From positions 1 to 44,551 of the forward strand of contig JAFLTF010000010.1 of the NCBI GenBank assembly GCA_022510585.1: a stretch of 44,551 nt of DNA, written 5' to 3'. Below are positions 1 to 9,935 of this stretch, one piece after another (positions within the stretch are counted from its first letter, which is position 1; each line of letters begins with the position of its first letter). The translations under genes and the position numbers were made by a program. The DNA comes from Lachnospiraceae bacterium. Its GTDB lineage: Bacteria; Bacillota; Clostridia; Lachnospirales; Lachnospiraceae. The notes below the pieces were generated by a model. That model was not told the origin of the DNA and made no database searches. It worked only from the letters and a program-made list of their open reading frames with translations.

Positions 1-2
1 AC

Positions 3-263
3 TCCAGAAACCGGCGTGCAGGCATTCTGATTGGGCAGGGCTATACCATGGAGGAAGCCATGAAAGAGGTCAAGATGGTGGTAGAGGGCGTTTATTCCGC
101 CAAGGCTGCTATGGGACTTGCCAAAAAGTATGATGTTCAGATACCGATCATTGAACAGGTCAACATGATTTTATTCGAAGGAAAGTCGGCGGCAGAGGCG
201 GTCGGCAGTCTGATGCTTCGGGATAAGAAAATTGAGAATCCACTGATTCCGTGGGAAGATTGA
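3..263 (+). CDS. gpsA: NAD(P)H-dependent glycerol-3-phosphate dehydrogenase, C-terminal fragment (5' truncated by window)
   Basis: Frame 3 reads SRNRRAGILIGQGYTMEEAMKEVKMVVEGVYSAKAAMGLAKKYDVQIPIIEQVNMILFEGK..., typical of the GpsA C-terminal domain. Confidence 0.9.
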   Translation, partial: SRNRRAGILIGQGYTMEEAMKEVKMVVEGVYSAKAAMGLAKKYDVQIPIIEQVNMILFEGKSAAEAVGSLMLRDKKIENPLIPWED

Positions 264-343
264 AGGTAAAAAGAGTTCTAAGCGATATAAATTGCAGGGA
301 AGAATCCCATGAAAAAATGAAGCAGAACAATATTTGCATTTAT

Positions 344-1198
344 TTATATCTGCGCCACGATCTCCGCGGTTGTTTTCGGTCTGTTCATCGTATAAATATG
401 TATACCGTCTACGCCATGCTCTTTTAAATCAAGAATCTGACGAATCGCGTAATCCATACCGGCTTTGCGCATATCTTCTTTATCCTCACCATATTTGGCG
501 ATAATATCCGCAAGTTCCTTCGGAACGGAGGAACCGGACAGGGAAACGCTTGTGCCAAGCTGTTTGGAGCTGGTAATGGGCATGATGCCTGCGCAGACCG
601 GAACGGTGATCCCGGCCTTCCCGATACGTTCCAGAAAACGATAGAAGATGTCGTTTTCAAAAAACATTTGTGAGATGAGGAAGCTTACACCGGCATCTAC
701 TTTTGCCTTCAGATGTTCCAGATCACTGTCTATACTTGCCGCTTCGTAGTGCTTTTCCGGATAACATGCACCGGCGATCAAAAGGGAAGTATTTTTTTTC
801 AGATGAGCCACCATATCGGAAGCATAGAAAAATTCTCTGTTCTCAAATTGTTCATCACTCATCCACTGCGGTCTGTCACCACGCAACGCGAGGATGTGGC
901 GGATGCCTTCTTTTTCCAGTAATTCACAGTTTTTCTCAAGATCACTCTGCCGAAAACCTACACAGGTAATGTGCGCAATCGCGTCAATATTTAATTGATT
1001 CTGAATATATGAGGCTATTTCAACGGTCTTACCCGCCTTAGAGCCGCCAGCACCGTAAGTACAGCTGATAAAATCGGGATGCAGGCTTGCCAGGGAGTCC
1101 ATGATTTGAAAGACAGCCTGAAATTCATCATCTTTTTTGGGTGGAAATACCTCAAAGGAGAGGCTTGTTTTGGTCTTATTGAGTAAGTCGTTTATCAT
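344..1198 (-). CDS. metF: Methylenetetrahydrofolate reductase
   Basis: MINDLLNKTKTSLSFEVFPPKK...SCTYGAGGSKAGKTVEIA...HITCVGFRQ...ILALRGDRP...; MetF family motifs. The internal Met at 1198 is preferred over 1243. Confidence 0.92.
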   Translation of the reverse strand: MINDLLNKTKTSLSFEVFPPKKDDEFQAVFQIMDSLASLHPDFISCTYGAGGSKAGKTVEIASYIQNQLNIDAIAHITCVGFRQSDLEKNCELLEKEGIRHILALRGDRPQWMSDEQFENREFFYASDMVAHLKKNTSLLIAGACYPEKHYEAASIDSDLEHLKAKVDAGVSFLISQMFFENDIFYRFLERIGKAGITVPVCAGIMPITSSKQLGTSVSLSGSSVPKELADIIAKYGEDKEDMRKAGMDYAIRQILDLKEHGVDGIHIYTMNRPKTTAEIVAQI

Positions 1199-1233
1199 GA
1201 ATAAATCCTTTCTCTTGCTTTTGTATTTAAAAT

Positions 1234-1262
1234 ATCGTAACATAAATCTAGGTGATTATCAA
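1234..1262 (-). promoter_or_regulatory. Candidate sigma-A promoter for metF
   Basis: Minus strand: TTGATA, 17 nt spacer, TACGAT, about 35 nt upstream of the metF start. Confidence 0.55.
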
Positions 1263-1333
1263 GAAATGAAGCTGCCAAAAGAAGTTGTCAGGAGCTTTGG
1301 CAGAAGAAGAAAATACCGGGAAGGAATCAGAAT

Positions 1334-2152
1334 ATGAGCGAACAGAAAACAACCTTTAATAGTACCTCGCAGTATGTAGCTTCCAAAGAACTGCTTGCCA
1401 GCGTAAACGTTGCAGTGGCATTACAGAAACCCTTATTGATCAAAGGAGAGCCGGGCACCGGGAAGACCATGCTTGCCCAGGCAGTAGCGGAATCCCTTGG
1501 CAAAAAGCTGGTGATCTGGAATATCAAGTCCACAACCAAGGCGCAGGAAGGGCTTTATGTCTACGACACCATCCAAAGGCTGTATGACGGACAGTTCGGG
1601 GAAGAGGGGGTAGATGACATTGCCAGATATATCAAACTGGGCAAGCTGGGTGAGGCTTTTGACAGTGAAGAGCAGGTTGTTTTGTTGATAGACGAGATCG
1701 ACAAGGCAGATCTGGAATTTCCCAATGACCTGTTATGGGAACTGGACCAGATGGAATTTTATATTCATGAGACGAAGCGTACGGTCAAGGCGAAACACAG
1801 ACCGATCGTGATCATCACATCCAATGCGGAAAAAGAGCTGCCGGATGCATTCCTTAGAAGATGTATTTTCCATTATATCGATTTCCCGAATGCGGAGCTG
1901 ATGGAAGAAATCGTAAAGACCCATTATCCGGATGTGGAAGAGAAGCTGTTAAAGGATGCCATGGAGGTATTCTACTGGATCCGTTCGATTAAGGATATTC
2001 GCAAGAAACCCAGTACGTCAGAACTGATCGATTGGATCAATGCCCTGCAGATCGGCGGGATTCCCACCGACAGATTGAAGGAAGAATTGCCTTTTATCGG
2101 AGTGGTTGTAAAGAAGGATGAGGATTTGGAGACGTTAAAACATGTTCAGTAA
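1334..2152 (+). CDS. MoxR-type AAA+ ATPase
   Basis: Walker A GEPGTGKTML, Walker B VVLLIDEIDKAD, sensor region VIITSNAEKELPDAFLRRC. Confidence 0.88.
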   Translation: MSEQKTTFNSTSQYVASKELLASVNVAVALQKPLLIKGEPGTGKTMLAQAVAESLGKKLVIWNIKSTTKAQEGLYVYDTIQRLYDGQFGEEGVDDIARYIKLGKLGEAFDSEEQVVLLIDEIDKADLEFPNDLLWELDQMEFYIHETKRTVKAKHRPIVIITSNAEKELPDAFLRRCIFHYIDFPNAELMEEIVKTHYPDVEEKLLKDAMEVFYWIRSIKDIRKKPSTSELIDWINALQIGGIPTDRLKEELPFIGVVVKKDEDLETLKHVQ

Positions 2153-3341
2153 ATTCTTTTATACCTTAAAAGCAAAAGGGCTTCATGTGACCCTGACCGA
2201 ATGGCTGACCTTGCAGGATGCCTTGGATAAAGGACTTTGCAATAGTAGTCTCACGGATTTCTATTACACGGCAAGGATGATCTTGGTGAAGTCCGAGACG
2301 GAGTTTGATAAGTTTGACATGGCTTTTGATGAAGTGTTCAAGGGTATCCAGTCGGAGAACGAGATCAGCAAGAACATGATGCGCTGGCTGGATAAATCTG
2401 ATATGATTGACGAATTTCATGAAGAGATGCGAAATGTCATGAATGAGGAACAGATCCAGGTGGATAAGGAAGAAGTAGAGCAGAAGTTCAAAGACCGTCT
2501 GCGGGATCAGGATTCCGAACACAATGGAGGAAGTTTCTGGATCGGTACGATGGGAAAGACTTCTTTTGGCAACACGGGCGGCAATATGGGCGGCATCAGA
2601 GTTGGCGGTTCCACCGGATACCAGTCCGCCTTTCAGGTAATCGGTGCAAGGAAGTATCGTGACTTTCGAGATGACAGAATATTGGACAACAGGCAGTTTC
2701 AGATGGCGCTTCGAAAACTCAGACAGTTTTCTTCCAAATTGGATATTCCCAAGACGGAACTGGATATTGATGGTACTATCGACAAAACCTGCAATAACGG
2801 GGGTTGTCTTCAGATCGTGATGGAAAGACCCAGAAAGAATGCTGTGAAGCTGCTTCTTTTGATGGATTCCGGCGGCACCATGATTCCATACAGCAATCTT
2901 TTAAATGAACTTTTTCAGTCAGTCCATAAGTCCAATCACTATAAGGATGTGAAAACTTATTATTTTCATAACTGCATTTATTCCAAGCTGTATAAGACAC
3001 CGGAATGTGAAAACGGTGACTGGATCGATACGGAATGGATGTTCCGGAATTTGGACAGCGATTATAAGGTGATCATCGTCGGGGATGCGGCGATGGCGCC
3101 GGAGGAGCTTTATTCTACATCCGGTAACTACAGAGGACCGAACGGCGGCCTCTCCGGTATGGAATGGCTTCAGCTTATGAAGAAGCACTATAAAAAGATT
3201 GTCTGGCTGAATCCCAAGATGGCGCCCGGACATGCGCCCTGGCGGGAAGCGGAGACGGCAATCAAAGGGATGTTTCCGATGTATAAGCTGACCGTAGACG
3301 GGCTGAACCGGGCCATGGTGAAGCTGATGACGAATAAATAA
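2142..3341 (+). CDS. VWA-domain (CoxE-like) protein, partner of the upstream MoxR ATPase
   Basis: Overlaps the MoxR gene by 11 bp. Has a VWA-like region AVKLLLLMDSGGTMIPYSNLL...VKTYYFHNCIY...VIIVGDAAMAPEEL. Confidence 0.82.
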   Translation: MFSKFFYTLKAKGLHVTLTEWLTLQDALDKGLCNSSLTDFYYTARMILVKSETEFDKFDMAFDEVFKGIQSENEISKNMMRWLDKSDMIDEFHEEMRNVMNEEQIQVDKEEVEQKFKDRLRDQDSEHNGGSFWIGTMGKTSFGNTGGNMGGIRVGGSTGYQSAFQVIGARKYRDFRDDRILDNRQFQMALRKLRQFSSKLDIPKTELDIDGTIDKTCNNGGCLQIVMERPRKNAVKLLLLMDSGGTMIPYSNLLNELFQSVHKSNHYKDVKTYYFHNCIYSKLYKTPECENGDWIDTEWMFRNLDSDYKVIIVGDAAMAPEELYSTSGNYRGPNGGLSGMEWLQLMKKHYKKIVWLNPKMAPGHAPWREAETAIKGMFPMYKLTVDGLNRAMVKLMTNK

Positions 3342-3349
3342 ATTCCCGC

Positions 3350-3378
3350 TTGACAAATTCTTAAATTTCATATAAGAT
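3350..3378 (+). promoter_or_regulatory. Promoter of the tyrS T-box transcript
   Basis: TTGACA (3350-3355), 17 nt spacer, TAAGAT (3373-3378). Confidence 0.75.
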
Positions 3379-3384
3379 ACAAAA

Positions 3385-3691
3385 CAGTTGAATATGACAG
3401 GCGTTGATAAGAACAAGTAGTAAAAGAGGAAACGAACAGAAAGCAGCCGGAGGATGAGAGGCGCACGGGAAGTCTTTTATGAATACATCTTGGAGCTTCA
3501 TGGCAGAAATCATAGTAGGTCATGACGGAGGAATGCACGTTACAGCAGGAGAGTATTACGGTAGGAGGATCTCTTTTATACGGAGTTTTCTGAGCGTTGT
3601 ACTTAGTGAGGCAGACAGTGTGAGCTGTTTGTGAAGTTAGGTGGTAACACGGGTTTTAGACCTCGTCCTTTCATAGGATGGGGTCTTTTTT
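3385..3691 (+). ncRNA. T-box leader (tyrosine) upstream of tyrS
   Basis: About 300-nt leader with an AAGAACAAGTAGTA-like 5' end, T-box motif AGGTGGTAACACGG (3639-3652), then an intrinsic terminator. UGGU would pair with ACCA of a tRNA with A73. UAU/UAC codons occur at about 3554-3559 (specifier assignment tentative). Confidence 0.9.
3658..3691 (+). terminator. T-box intrinsic terminator
   Basis: AGACCTCGTCCT-ttcat-AGGATGGGGTCT (two G-U pairs) followed by TTTTT. Confidence 0.88.
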
Positions 3692-3731
3692 ATGCGTGAA
3701 ACGGAAAAAAGCAGCGAAGGGAGAAAGGAAT

Positions 3732-4958
3732 ATGAAAATTTATGAAGAACTGCAGGCAAGAGGCTTACTTGCCCAGCTGACGGATGCTGAGGAAATCCGG
3801 GATTTGATCAATGAGGGAAAGGCGACTTTTTACATCGGTTTTGATCCCACGGCGGACAGCCTTCATGTAGGTCATTTTATGGCACTGTGTCTGATGAAAA
3901 GATTACAGGAAGCAGGAAACAAACCGATTGCCCTGATCGGCGGCGGTACGGGAATGATCGGTGATCCTTCGGGCAGAAGCGATATGCGCAATATGATGAC
4001 CAGGGAGACGATTGAATATAATTGCGAATGCTTTAAGAAACAGATGAGCCGCTTCATTGATTTTTCCGAGGGAAAGGCTCTGATGGTCAACAATGCGGAC
4101 TGGCTGACGGATTTAAATTACATTGAATTTATCCGTGATATCGGTGTACATTTCAGTGTCAACCGCATGCTGACGGCGGAGTGTTATAAACAGAGAATGG
4201 AAAAAGGCTTAAGTTTTCTGGAATTTAACTACATGATCATGCAGAGTTACGATTTCCTGGAGCTGTATCAGAGATATGGATGCAATATGCAGTTCGGCGG
4301 GGATGACCAGTGGAGCAATATGCTCGGCGGTACGGAGCTGATTCGTCGAAAACTGGGGAAAGACGCCTATGCTATGACGATCACCCTGCTTTTAAACTCA
4401 GAGGGAAATAAAATGGGTAAGACACAAAAAGGTGCCGTGTGGCTTGATCCGAACAAGACCAGCCCTTTTGAGTTTTATCAATACTGGCGTAACGTAGCGG
4501 ATGCGGATGTTTTGAAATGTATAAGAATGCTGACCTTCCTGCCGTTAGAGCAGATTGAGGAGATGGATAAATGGGAAGGCAGCCAGTTGAATGAGGCAAA
4601 AGAAATCCTCGCTTATGAACTGACCAACCTTGTGCATGGAGAAGAAGAGGCGAACAAAGCCAAAGAGGCAGCAAAAGCGCTTTTTGCAGGAGGCGGAAGT
4701 TCTGAAAACATGCCCTCGGCACAGCTTACCGATGATCAATTCATGGATGGAAATATCGATATTCTGGGAATCCTGGTGGCAGCCGGCCTGGCAGCATCCC
4801 GCTCCGAAGCGCGTCGTGCGGTAGAGCAGGGCGGCGTTACCGTAAAAGGTGAAAAAGTAACGGATGTAAAAAAACTTTACAGCAAGGATGAAATTGCGGC
4901 AGAAGAATTTATTATCAAAAAGGGTAAAAAGAGTTTCAAAAAGATTCTGGTGGATTAA
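3732..4958 (+). CDS. tyrS: Tyrosyl-tRNA synthetase
   Basis: [17 protein letters not shown] (HIGH-like), [28 protein letters not shown] (KMSKS-like), C-terminal S4 domain ([21 protein letters not shown]). Confidence 0.95.
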   Translation: MKIYEELQARGLLAQLTDAEEIRDLINEGKATFYIGFDPTADSLHVGHFMALCLMKRLQEAGNKPIALIGGGTGMIGDPSGRSDMRNMMTRETIEYNCECFKKQMSRFIDFSEGKALMVNNADWLTDLNYIEFIRDIGVHFSVNRMLTAECYKQRMEKGLSFLEFNYMIMQSYDFLELYQRYGCNMQFGGDDQWSNMLGGTELIRRKLGKDAYAMTITLLLNSEGNKMGKTQKGAVWLDPNKTSPFEFYQYWRNVADADVLKCIRMLTFLPLEQIEEMDKWEGSQLNEAKEILAYELTNLVHGEEEANKAKEAAKALFAGGGSSENMPSAQLTDDQFMDGNIDILGILVAAGLAASRSEARRAVEQGGVTVKGEKVTDVKKLYSKDEIAAEEFIIKKGKKSFKKILVD

Positions 4959-4971
4959 AGGAGAGAAGAGT

Positions 4972-5949
4972 ATGGGAAAAAAAGAAAGAACATTGATGTC
5001 CTACACCCCTGAGATCAAGGTGATGGATTGTACCTTAAGGGACGGCGGTCTGGTGAATGACTTCTTTTTTACGGATGAGTTTGTTAAGGATCTGTATCAG
5101 GCGAATCTGAAAGCCGGCGTAGATTATATGGAATTCGGCTATAAGGCTTCCAAGGAGATGTTCGATGTCAAGAAATTCGGAAAGTGGAAATTTTGTGATG
5201 ACAAGGATATCCGGGAAATTGTGGGTGACAACAAGACGGATATGAAGATTTCCGTCATGGCGGACGTGGGACGCTGTGATTATAAAAAAGATATTTTAAA
5301 TAAAAAGGACAGTCCGATCGACCTTGTCAGGATAGCTACCTATATCAATACCATTCCGGCAGCGGTTGCAATGATTGAGGACTGTGCCAAAAAGGGCTAT
5401 GAAACAACCGTCAATATCATGGCGATCTCCAAGTCTAACGAGGTAGATATCGACGCGGCTCTGGAACTTTTATGCCAAAGCAGCGTGGACTGTATTTATC
5501 TGGTGGACAGCTACGGTTCCCTCTATCCGGAACAGATCAGCAGACTTTCCGATAAATATCTGGAGATTGCGGATAAGTACGAAAAAAAGGTAGGCATCCA
5601 TGCCCATAATAACCAGCAGCTGGCTTTTGCCAATACGCTGGAAGCATTAAGACGCGGCGTAAGTTATCTGGATGCTACGGTCAGCAGCCTGGGAAGGGGA
5701 TGCGGCAACTGCCCCAGTGAATTATTGTTGGGATTTCTAAAAAATCCGAAATATACGATCAACCCGCTTCTGAAGTTTATCGAGAAACATATTGTACCGA
5801 TGAAAGAATCGGGAGTTGTATGGGGGTATGATGTGCCTTACCTTCTGACAGGTATTTTGAATCAGCATCCCAAGACGGCAATTCAGTTTATGAAAGAAGA
5901 AAGAAAAAATTATCACGATTTCTATTTGGAACTTTTGGACAACTTCTAA
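4972..5949 (+). CDS. HMGL-like aldolase catalytic-domain protein (PF00682-type)
   Basis: VMDCTLRDGGLVNDFFF, GIHAHNNQQLAFANTLEALRRGVSYLDATVSSLGRGCGNCPSE; TIM-barrel HMGL-like motifs. Substrate unknown. Confidence 0.8.
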   Translation: MGKKERTLMSYTPEIKVMDCTLRDGGLVNDFFFTDEFVKDLYQANLKAGVDYMEFGYKASKEMFDVKKFGKWKFCDDKDIREIVGDNKTDMKISVMADVGRCDYKKDILNKKDSPIDLVRIATYINTIPAAVAMIEDCAKKGYETTVNIMAISKSNEVDIDAALELLCQSSVDCIYLVDSYGSLYPEQISRLSDKYLEIADKYEKKVGIHAHNNQQLAFANTLEALRRGVSYLDATVSSLGRGCGNCPSELLLGFLKNPKYTINPLLKFIEKHIVPMKESGVVWGYDVPYLLTGILNQHPKTAIQFMKEERKNYHDFYLELLDNF

Positions 5950-5952
5950 AAT

Positions 5953-5968
5953 ATGACACAAGTGTCAT
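5953..5968. terminator. Candidate short bidirectional terminator hairpin between convergent genes
   Basis: ATGACAC-AA-GTGTCAT perfect inverted repeat in the 18-bp gap between two convergent stop codons. Confidence 0.4.
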
Positions 5969-7068
5969 TATTGCTTATAAATTTTATAAAGATGATCCAT
6001 GGTGGCTCCCATATTGAGAAGCAAAGCATCCAAAATAGTGATGGCTGCCATGGATTCCACAACGACCACGGCCCTTGGAACGACTACAGGGTCGTGTCTG
6101 CCTTTGATGGAGATTTCAATATTTTCACCCTGCTTATTGACAGTCTGCTGTGTACTGAAAATAGAAGGCGTGGGTTTTACATGGGCACGGAGGATGATTG
6201 TGGAGCCGTCACTGATGCCGCCTAAGATGCCGCCGGCATGATTAGTGGCTTTGGTAATTTTGTCTCCCTGCATTATGAAAGCATCGTTATTTTCGGAACC
6301 CTTGCAGGAAGCAACCTGCGTGCCGTCTCCGATTTCTACGGCTTTGACCGCACCAATGGACATAATGGCTTTGGCAAGGCTTGCATCCAGTTTGTCAAAG
6401 ACCGGTTCACCGATACCGGCAGGGCAGCCATTGATGAGGCATTCGATTACACCGCCTGCAGAATCATGAGATTTCATGCATTCGTCCAGATAGGCTTCCG
6501 CCTTTTTGGAAGCTTTGTAGTCAGGCATACAGGTTGGCGTTTCCAGAATTGCCCGGGCATCAAAAGCAAGATCATCTATCGTTACAGGACCGATGGAACG
6601 GGTATAAGCCGTCAAGGTAATACCCAGAGAGTTTAATATCTTGGAAGCGACCGCTCCCGCGGCAACGCGGCCGATGGTTTCTCTTGCGGAAGAACGTCCG
6701 CCGCCCCGATAGTCTCTGAATCCGTATTTGGCATCAAAGGTGAAATCCGCATGGCCGGGGCGGTAATAATTGGCTATTTCGCTATAATCTGCAGAACGTT
6801 GGGAAGTATTGTGCACGATCAGGGAAATTGGCGTGCCGGTTGTTTTGCCCTCAAAGACACCGGATAGAATCTCCACCTTATCCGCCTCTTTTCTGGGAGT
6901 GGAAATCTTGGTCTGTCCGGGCTTACGGCGGTCTAAAAACACTTGAATATCGGCTTCCGAGAGAGGCAGTCCGGCAGGAGTTCCGTCAATAACGACCCCC
7001 AGCGCTTTTCCATGAGATTCTCCCCATGTTGTGATCTGAAATAGTCTACCATAAGATGAACCGGCCAT
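5968..7068 (-). CDS. aroC: Chorismate synthase
   Basis: MAGSSYGRLFQITTWGESHGKALGVVIDGTPAGLPL...RPGHADFTFDAKYGFRDYRGGGRSSARET; AroC signatures. Confidence 0.96.
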   Translation of the reverse strand: MAGSSYGRLFQITTWGESHGKALGVVIDGTPAGLPLSEADIQVFLDRRKPGQTKISTPRKEADKVEILSGVFEGKTTGTPISLIVHNTSQRSADYSEIANYYRPGHADFTFDAKYGFRDYRGGGRSSARETIGRVAAGAVASKILNSLGITLTAYTRSIGPVTIDDLAFDARAILETPTCMPDYKASKKAEAYLDECMKSHDSAGGVIECLINGCPAGIGEPVFDKLDASLAKAIMSIGAVKAVEIGDGTQVASCKGSENNDAFIMQGDKITKATNHAGGILGGISDGSTIILRAHVKPTPSIFSTQQTVNKQGENIEISIKGRHDPVVVPRAVVVVESMAAITILDALLLNMGATMDHLYKIYKQ

Positions 7069-7256
7069 AGATGTTCCATTCCTTTCTTTGCCATTTTTGG
7101 TAAAAGTATATCATGAATCGGAATAGAAAGAAATGATTTACATAAAATTTTTTGATTTTCGTAAAAAAAGAGATGTACAAATGAAAATTATGTGTTATCA
7201 TATAGATTAGGGTTTTAGTAGTTAAATTTGCCATTATGAAAGTGGTGTACAGATAG

Positions 7257-8321
7257 ATGAAGAAAACTTTTCAGGAAAAAGCCAGGCATAAGTGCATGGG
7301 AATTGCCAAAAAGCATAAGATTTTGACATTACCCTGCCTGATCGTACTGACTTTTATATTAGGAATTTATTACATAATCAGACATTTTGCAACAAATGGG
7401 AAAAGATACATAGGGATCGCCTTTTCCCTGTTGTTCTTTATGCCCAGCTGCAGTTTCTCCTTCGGGGTATTTTCGGGGCAGACAAGTTTTATCAATACGC
7501 AGGATTCCTATAATGCAGTCGTAGAGGATTCCGATGTAACGCTTGCCGTGGAAAAAGAAGTAACGCTTGATGAAAACGCACTTCTGGAAGCGGAAGAGAT
7601 CGCGAAAGAGTATGAAAGTACAGAAGATATCGAAAACGCAGATTTCTATACATTAGATGATATTCTGGGAGATGCGGATGTCTATGAGATTGGAAACAAT
7701 CATACAGATGTTGCGGAAACTGCAATAGAGAATGAATCAGAATCTGTATTTGACAGCAGTGACTGGAAACTCATATTGGTCAACAAGCAACATCCGATCC
7801 CGGATGATTATCAATTCAATCTGGGCACTATTAAGGGAAGCATGCAGTGTGATGAAAGGATCATTGCCGATCTGCTGTCCATGCTGCAGGCTGCCAAGGA
7901 TGACGGCATCAATCTGATGATACGTTCTCCATACAGGACGGATGACAGACAGGAGAATAATTTTAACGAAAGAGTCAAACTGTATGTGGGACAGGGTTAT
8001 TCTTATATGGAAGCATATAAGAAGGCTTCCAGGGTCATTACCATACCGGGAGCAAGCGAGCACCAGATCGGTCTTGCACTGGATATTACTTCGGATACCC
8101 ACAGTAGTCTGGATGGGGCTTTTGGAGATACGGCGGCAGGGAAGTGGCTTGCAGAACATGGCTGTGAATTCGGGTTCGTTTTAAGATACCCGGAAGGCAA
8201 GGAATATATTACCAGTATTGACTATGAACCCTGGCATTTTCGTTATGTAGGCAGGGATGCTGCCACAATCATGAAGCAGGACGATATCTGTTTGGAAGAA
8301 TTCTGGGACAAATATCTTTAA
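7257..8321 (+). CDS. Membrane-anchored M15/VanY-type D,D-carboxypeptidase
   Basis: N-terminal TM segment(s), acidic linker, then DDGINLMIRSPYRTDDRQ...IPGASEHQIGLALDIT...EYITSIDYEPWHFRYVG, the VanY active-site pattern. Confidence 0.85.
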   Translation: MKKTFQEKARHKCMGIAKKHKILTLPCLIVLTFILGIYYIIRHFATNGKRYIGIAFSLLFFMPSCSFSFGVFSGQTSFINTQDSYNAVVEDSDVTLAVEKEVTLDENALLEAEEIAKEYESTEDIENADFYTLDDILGDADVYEIGNNHTDVAETAIENESESVFDSSDWKLILVNKQHPIPDDYQFNLGTIKGSMQCDERIIADLLSMLQAAKDDGINLMIRSPYRTDDRQENNFNERVKLYVGQGYSYMEAYKKASRVITIPGASEHQIGLALDITSDTHSSLDGAFGDTAAGKWLAEHGCEFGFVLRYPEGKEYITSIDYEPWHFRYVGRDAATIMKQDDICLEEFWDKYL

Positions 8322-8333
8322 TGGAGATAGGCG

Positions 8334-9455
8334 ATGTTTAAAATAATCAAACAGGAAGGCAGGGCGAAGCGCGGAGAGTTTCAAACCGTGCATGGCTTGA
8401 TACAGACCCCTGTTTTTATGAATGTAGGTACGGCTGCCGCGATCAAAGGCGCTGTATCAACACAGGACTTGATGCAGATAGGAACACAGGTGGAATTGTC
8501 CAACACCTATCATCTACATGTCAGACCCGGAGATCTGGTCATTAAGAAAATGGGCGGTCTGCATAAGTTCATGCTATGGGACAGGCCGATTTTGACTGAT
8601 TCAGGCGGCTTTCAGGTTTTCTCATTGGCAGGACTTCGTAAGATCAAAGAAGAGGGAGTTTATTTTAACTCACATGTTGACGGCAGAAAGATTTTCATGG
8701 GACCGGAAGAAAGTATGCAGATACAATCCAATTTAGGTTCCACGATTGCAATGGCCTTTGATGAGTGTCCTTCCAGTGTGGCGGACAGAAGTTATGTGCA
8801 GGCATCTGTTGAACGTACAACCAGATGGCTTGCCCGATGTAAGGTAGAGATGAACAGATTGAATGATCTGGAAGATACAATTAATCCGCACCAGTTATTG
8901 TTTGGCATCAATCAGGGTGCCATTTTTGATGATATCAGAATAGATCATGCCAAAAGAATTGCCCAGATGGATCTGGATGGTTATGCAATCGGAGGACTTG
9001 CGGTAGGAGAAACTCATGAGCAGATGTATCATATTATCGAAGAGACGGTACCGTATCTGCCGAAAGAGAAACCCGTTTATCTGATGGGTGTCGGAACGCC
9101 TGCGAATATTTTGGAAGCGGTGGAACGCGGCGTCGACTTTTTTGACTGTGTATATCCCACCAGAAACGGGAGGCATGGTCATGTCTATACAAATCACGGC
9201 AAACTGAATCTTTTCAATGCAAAATATGAATTGGATGATAAGCCGATTGAAGAAGGATGTGGATGTCCGGTTTGCAAAAGAGGATATTCCAGAGCTTATA
9301 TCAGGCATCTTTTGAAGGCCAAAGAGATGCTTGGAATGCGTTTCTGCGTATTGCACAATTTGTACTTCTATAATACGATGATGGCGGAGATTAGAGATGC
9401 ATTGGATGCGGGAGAGTTTGCATCCTATAAGAAAAAGAAACTGGAAGGATTATAA
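8334..9455 (+). CDS. tgt: tRNA-guanine transglycosylase
   Basis: LTDSGGFQVFSLAGLRKIKEEGVYF, FGINQGAIFDDIR, GGLAVGE, FDCVYPTRNGRHG, CGCPVC zinc site. Confidence 0.96.
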   Translation: MFKIIKQEGRAKRGEFQTVHGLIQTPVFMNVGTAAAIKGAVSTQDLMQIGTQVELSNTYHLHVRPGDLVIKKMGGLHKFMLWDRPILTDSGGFQVFSLAGLRKIKEEGVYFNSHVDGRKIFMGPEESMQIQSNLGSTIAMAFDECPSSVADRSYVQASVERTTRWLARCKVEMNRLNDLEDTINPHQLLFGINQGAIFDDIRIDHAKRIAQMDLDGYAIGGLAVGETHEQMYHIIEETVPYLPKEKPVYLMGVGTPANILEAVERGVDFFDCVYPTRNGRHGHVYTNHGKLNLFNAKYELDDKPIEEGCGCPVCKRGYSRAYIRHLLKAKEMLGMRFCVLHNLYFYNTMMAEIRDALDAGEFASYKKKKLEGL

Positions 9456-9460
9456 AATAC

Positions 9461-9489
9461 TTGTTTTCTTATCCGCATTTGTGTATAGT
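9461..9489 (+). promoter_or_regulatory. Candidate promoter for yajC
   Basis: TTGTTT, 17 nt, TATAGT between tgt and yajC. Confidence 0.4.
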
Positions 9490-9521
9490 AAAAAGATGAA
9501 CTATGAAAGGAGTAGGGAAAA

Positions 9522-9839
9522 ATGATGGGAGTTTTATTGACAGAGGAAGCAGCGGCACCGGGCGGTATGGGTTTATTTACGATCATATATCTTGTAGTGA
9601 TTGTCGGTGTCATGTATTTACTGATGATACGTCCGCAGAAAAAGGAACAGAAAAGAATAGCGGCCATGCTTGCGGATTTGGCCGTGGGAGATTCGGTGCT
9701 GACCAACAGCGGCTTCTATGGGGTTATTATTGATATAACGGATGATACAGTCATTATTGAATTCGGGAATAATAAGAACTGCCGCATACCGATGCAGAAA
9801 TCGGCAATTGCAGAAATTGAAAAAGCGGATGCCGAATAG
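9522..9839 (+). CDS. yajC: Preprotein translocase subunit YajC
   Basis: Single TM then MYLLMIRPQKKEQKRIAAMLADLAVGDSVLTNSGFYGVIIDI; located directly after tgt. Confidence 0.93.
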   Translation: MMGVLLTEEAAAPGGMGLFTIIYLVVIVGVMYLLMIRPQKKEQKRIAAMLADLAVGDSVLTNSGFYGVIIDITDDTVIIEFGNNKNCRIPMQKSAIAEIEKADAE

Positions 9840-9862
9840 AAAAGAAAAGGAAAGATAAGATC

Positions 9863-9884
9863 AAGATGCATTTCGGTGCATCTT
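9863..9884 (+). terminator. Hairpin between yajC and leuB (possible weak terminator or attenuator)
   Basis: AAGATGCA-TTTCGG-TGCATCTT, an 8-bp perfect stem followed by CTTTACC; the T tract is poor. Confidence 0.45.
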
Positions 9885-9935
9885 CTTTACCTTATATGAA
9901 GAATGATTTATGCTGACTGGGAATGGAGGATAAAA

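Noticed and set aside
264-343. Small GGGA-agaa-TCCC hairpin between gpsA and metF
   Set aside because: Stem too short and no T tract; not a convincing terminator.
7174-7201. Possible promoter TGTACA-16-TATCAT for the VanY-like gene
   Set aside because: The -35 match is weak (4/6); not strong enough to list as a feature.
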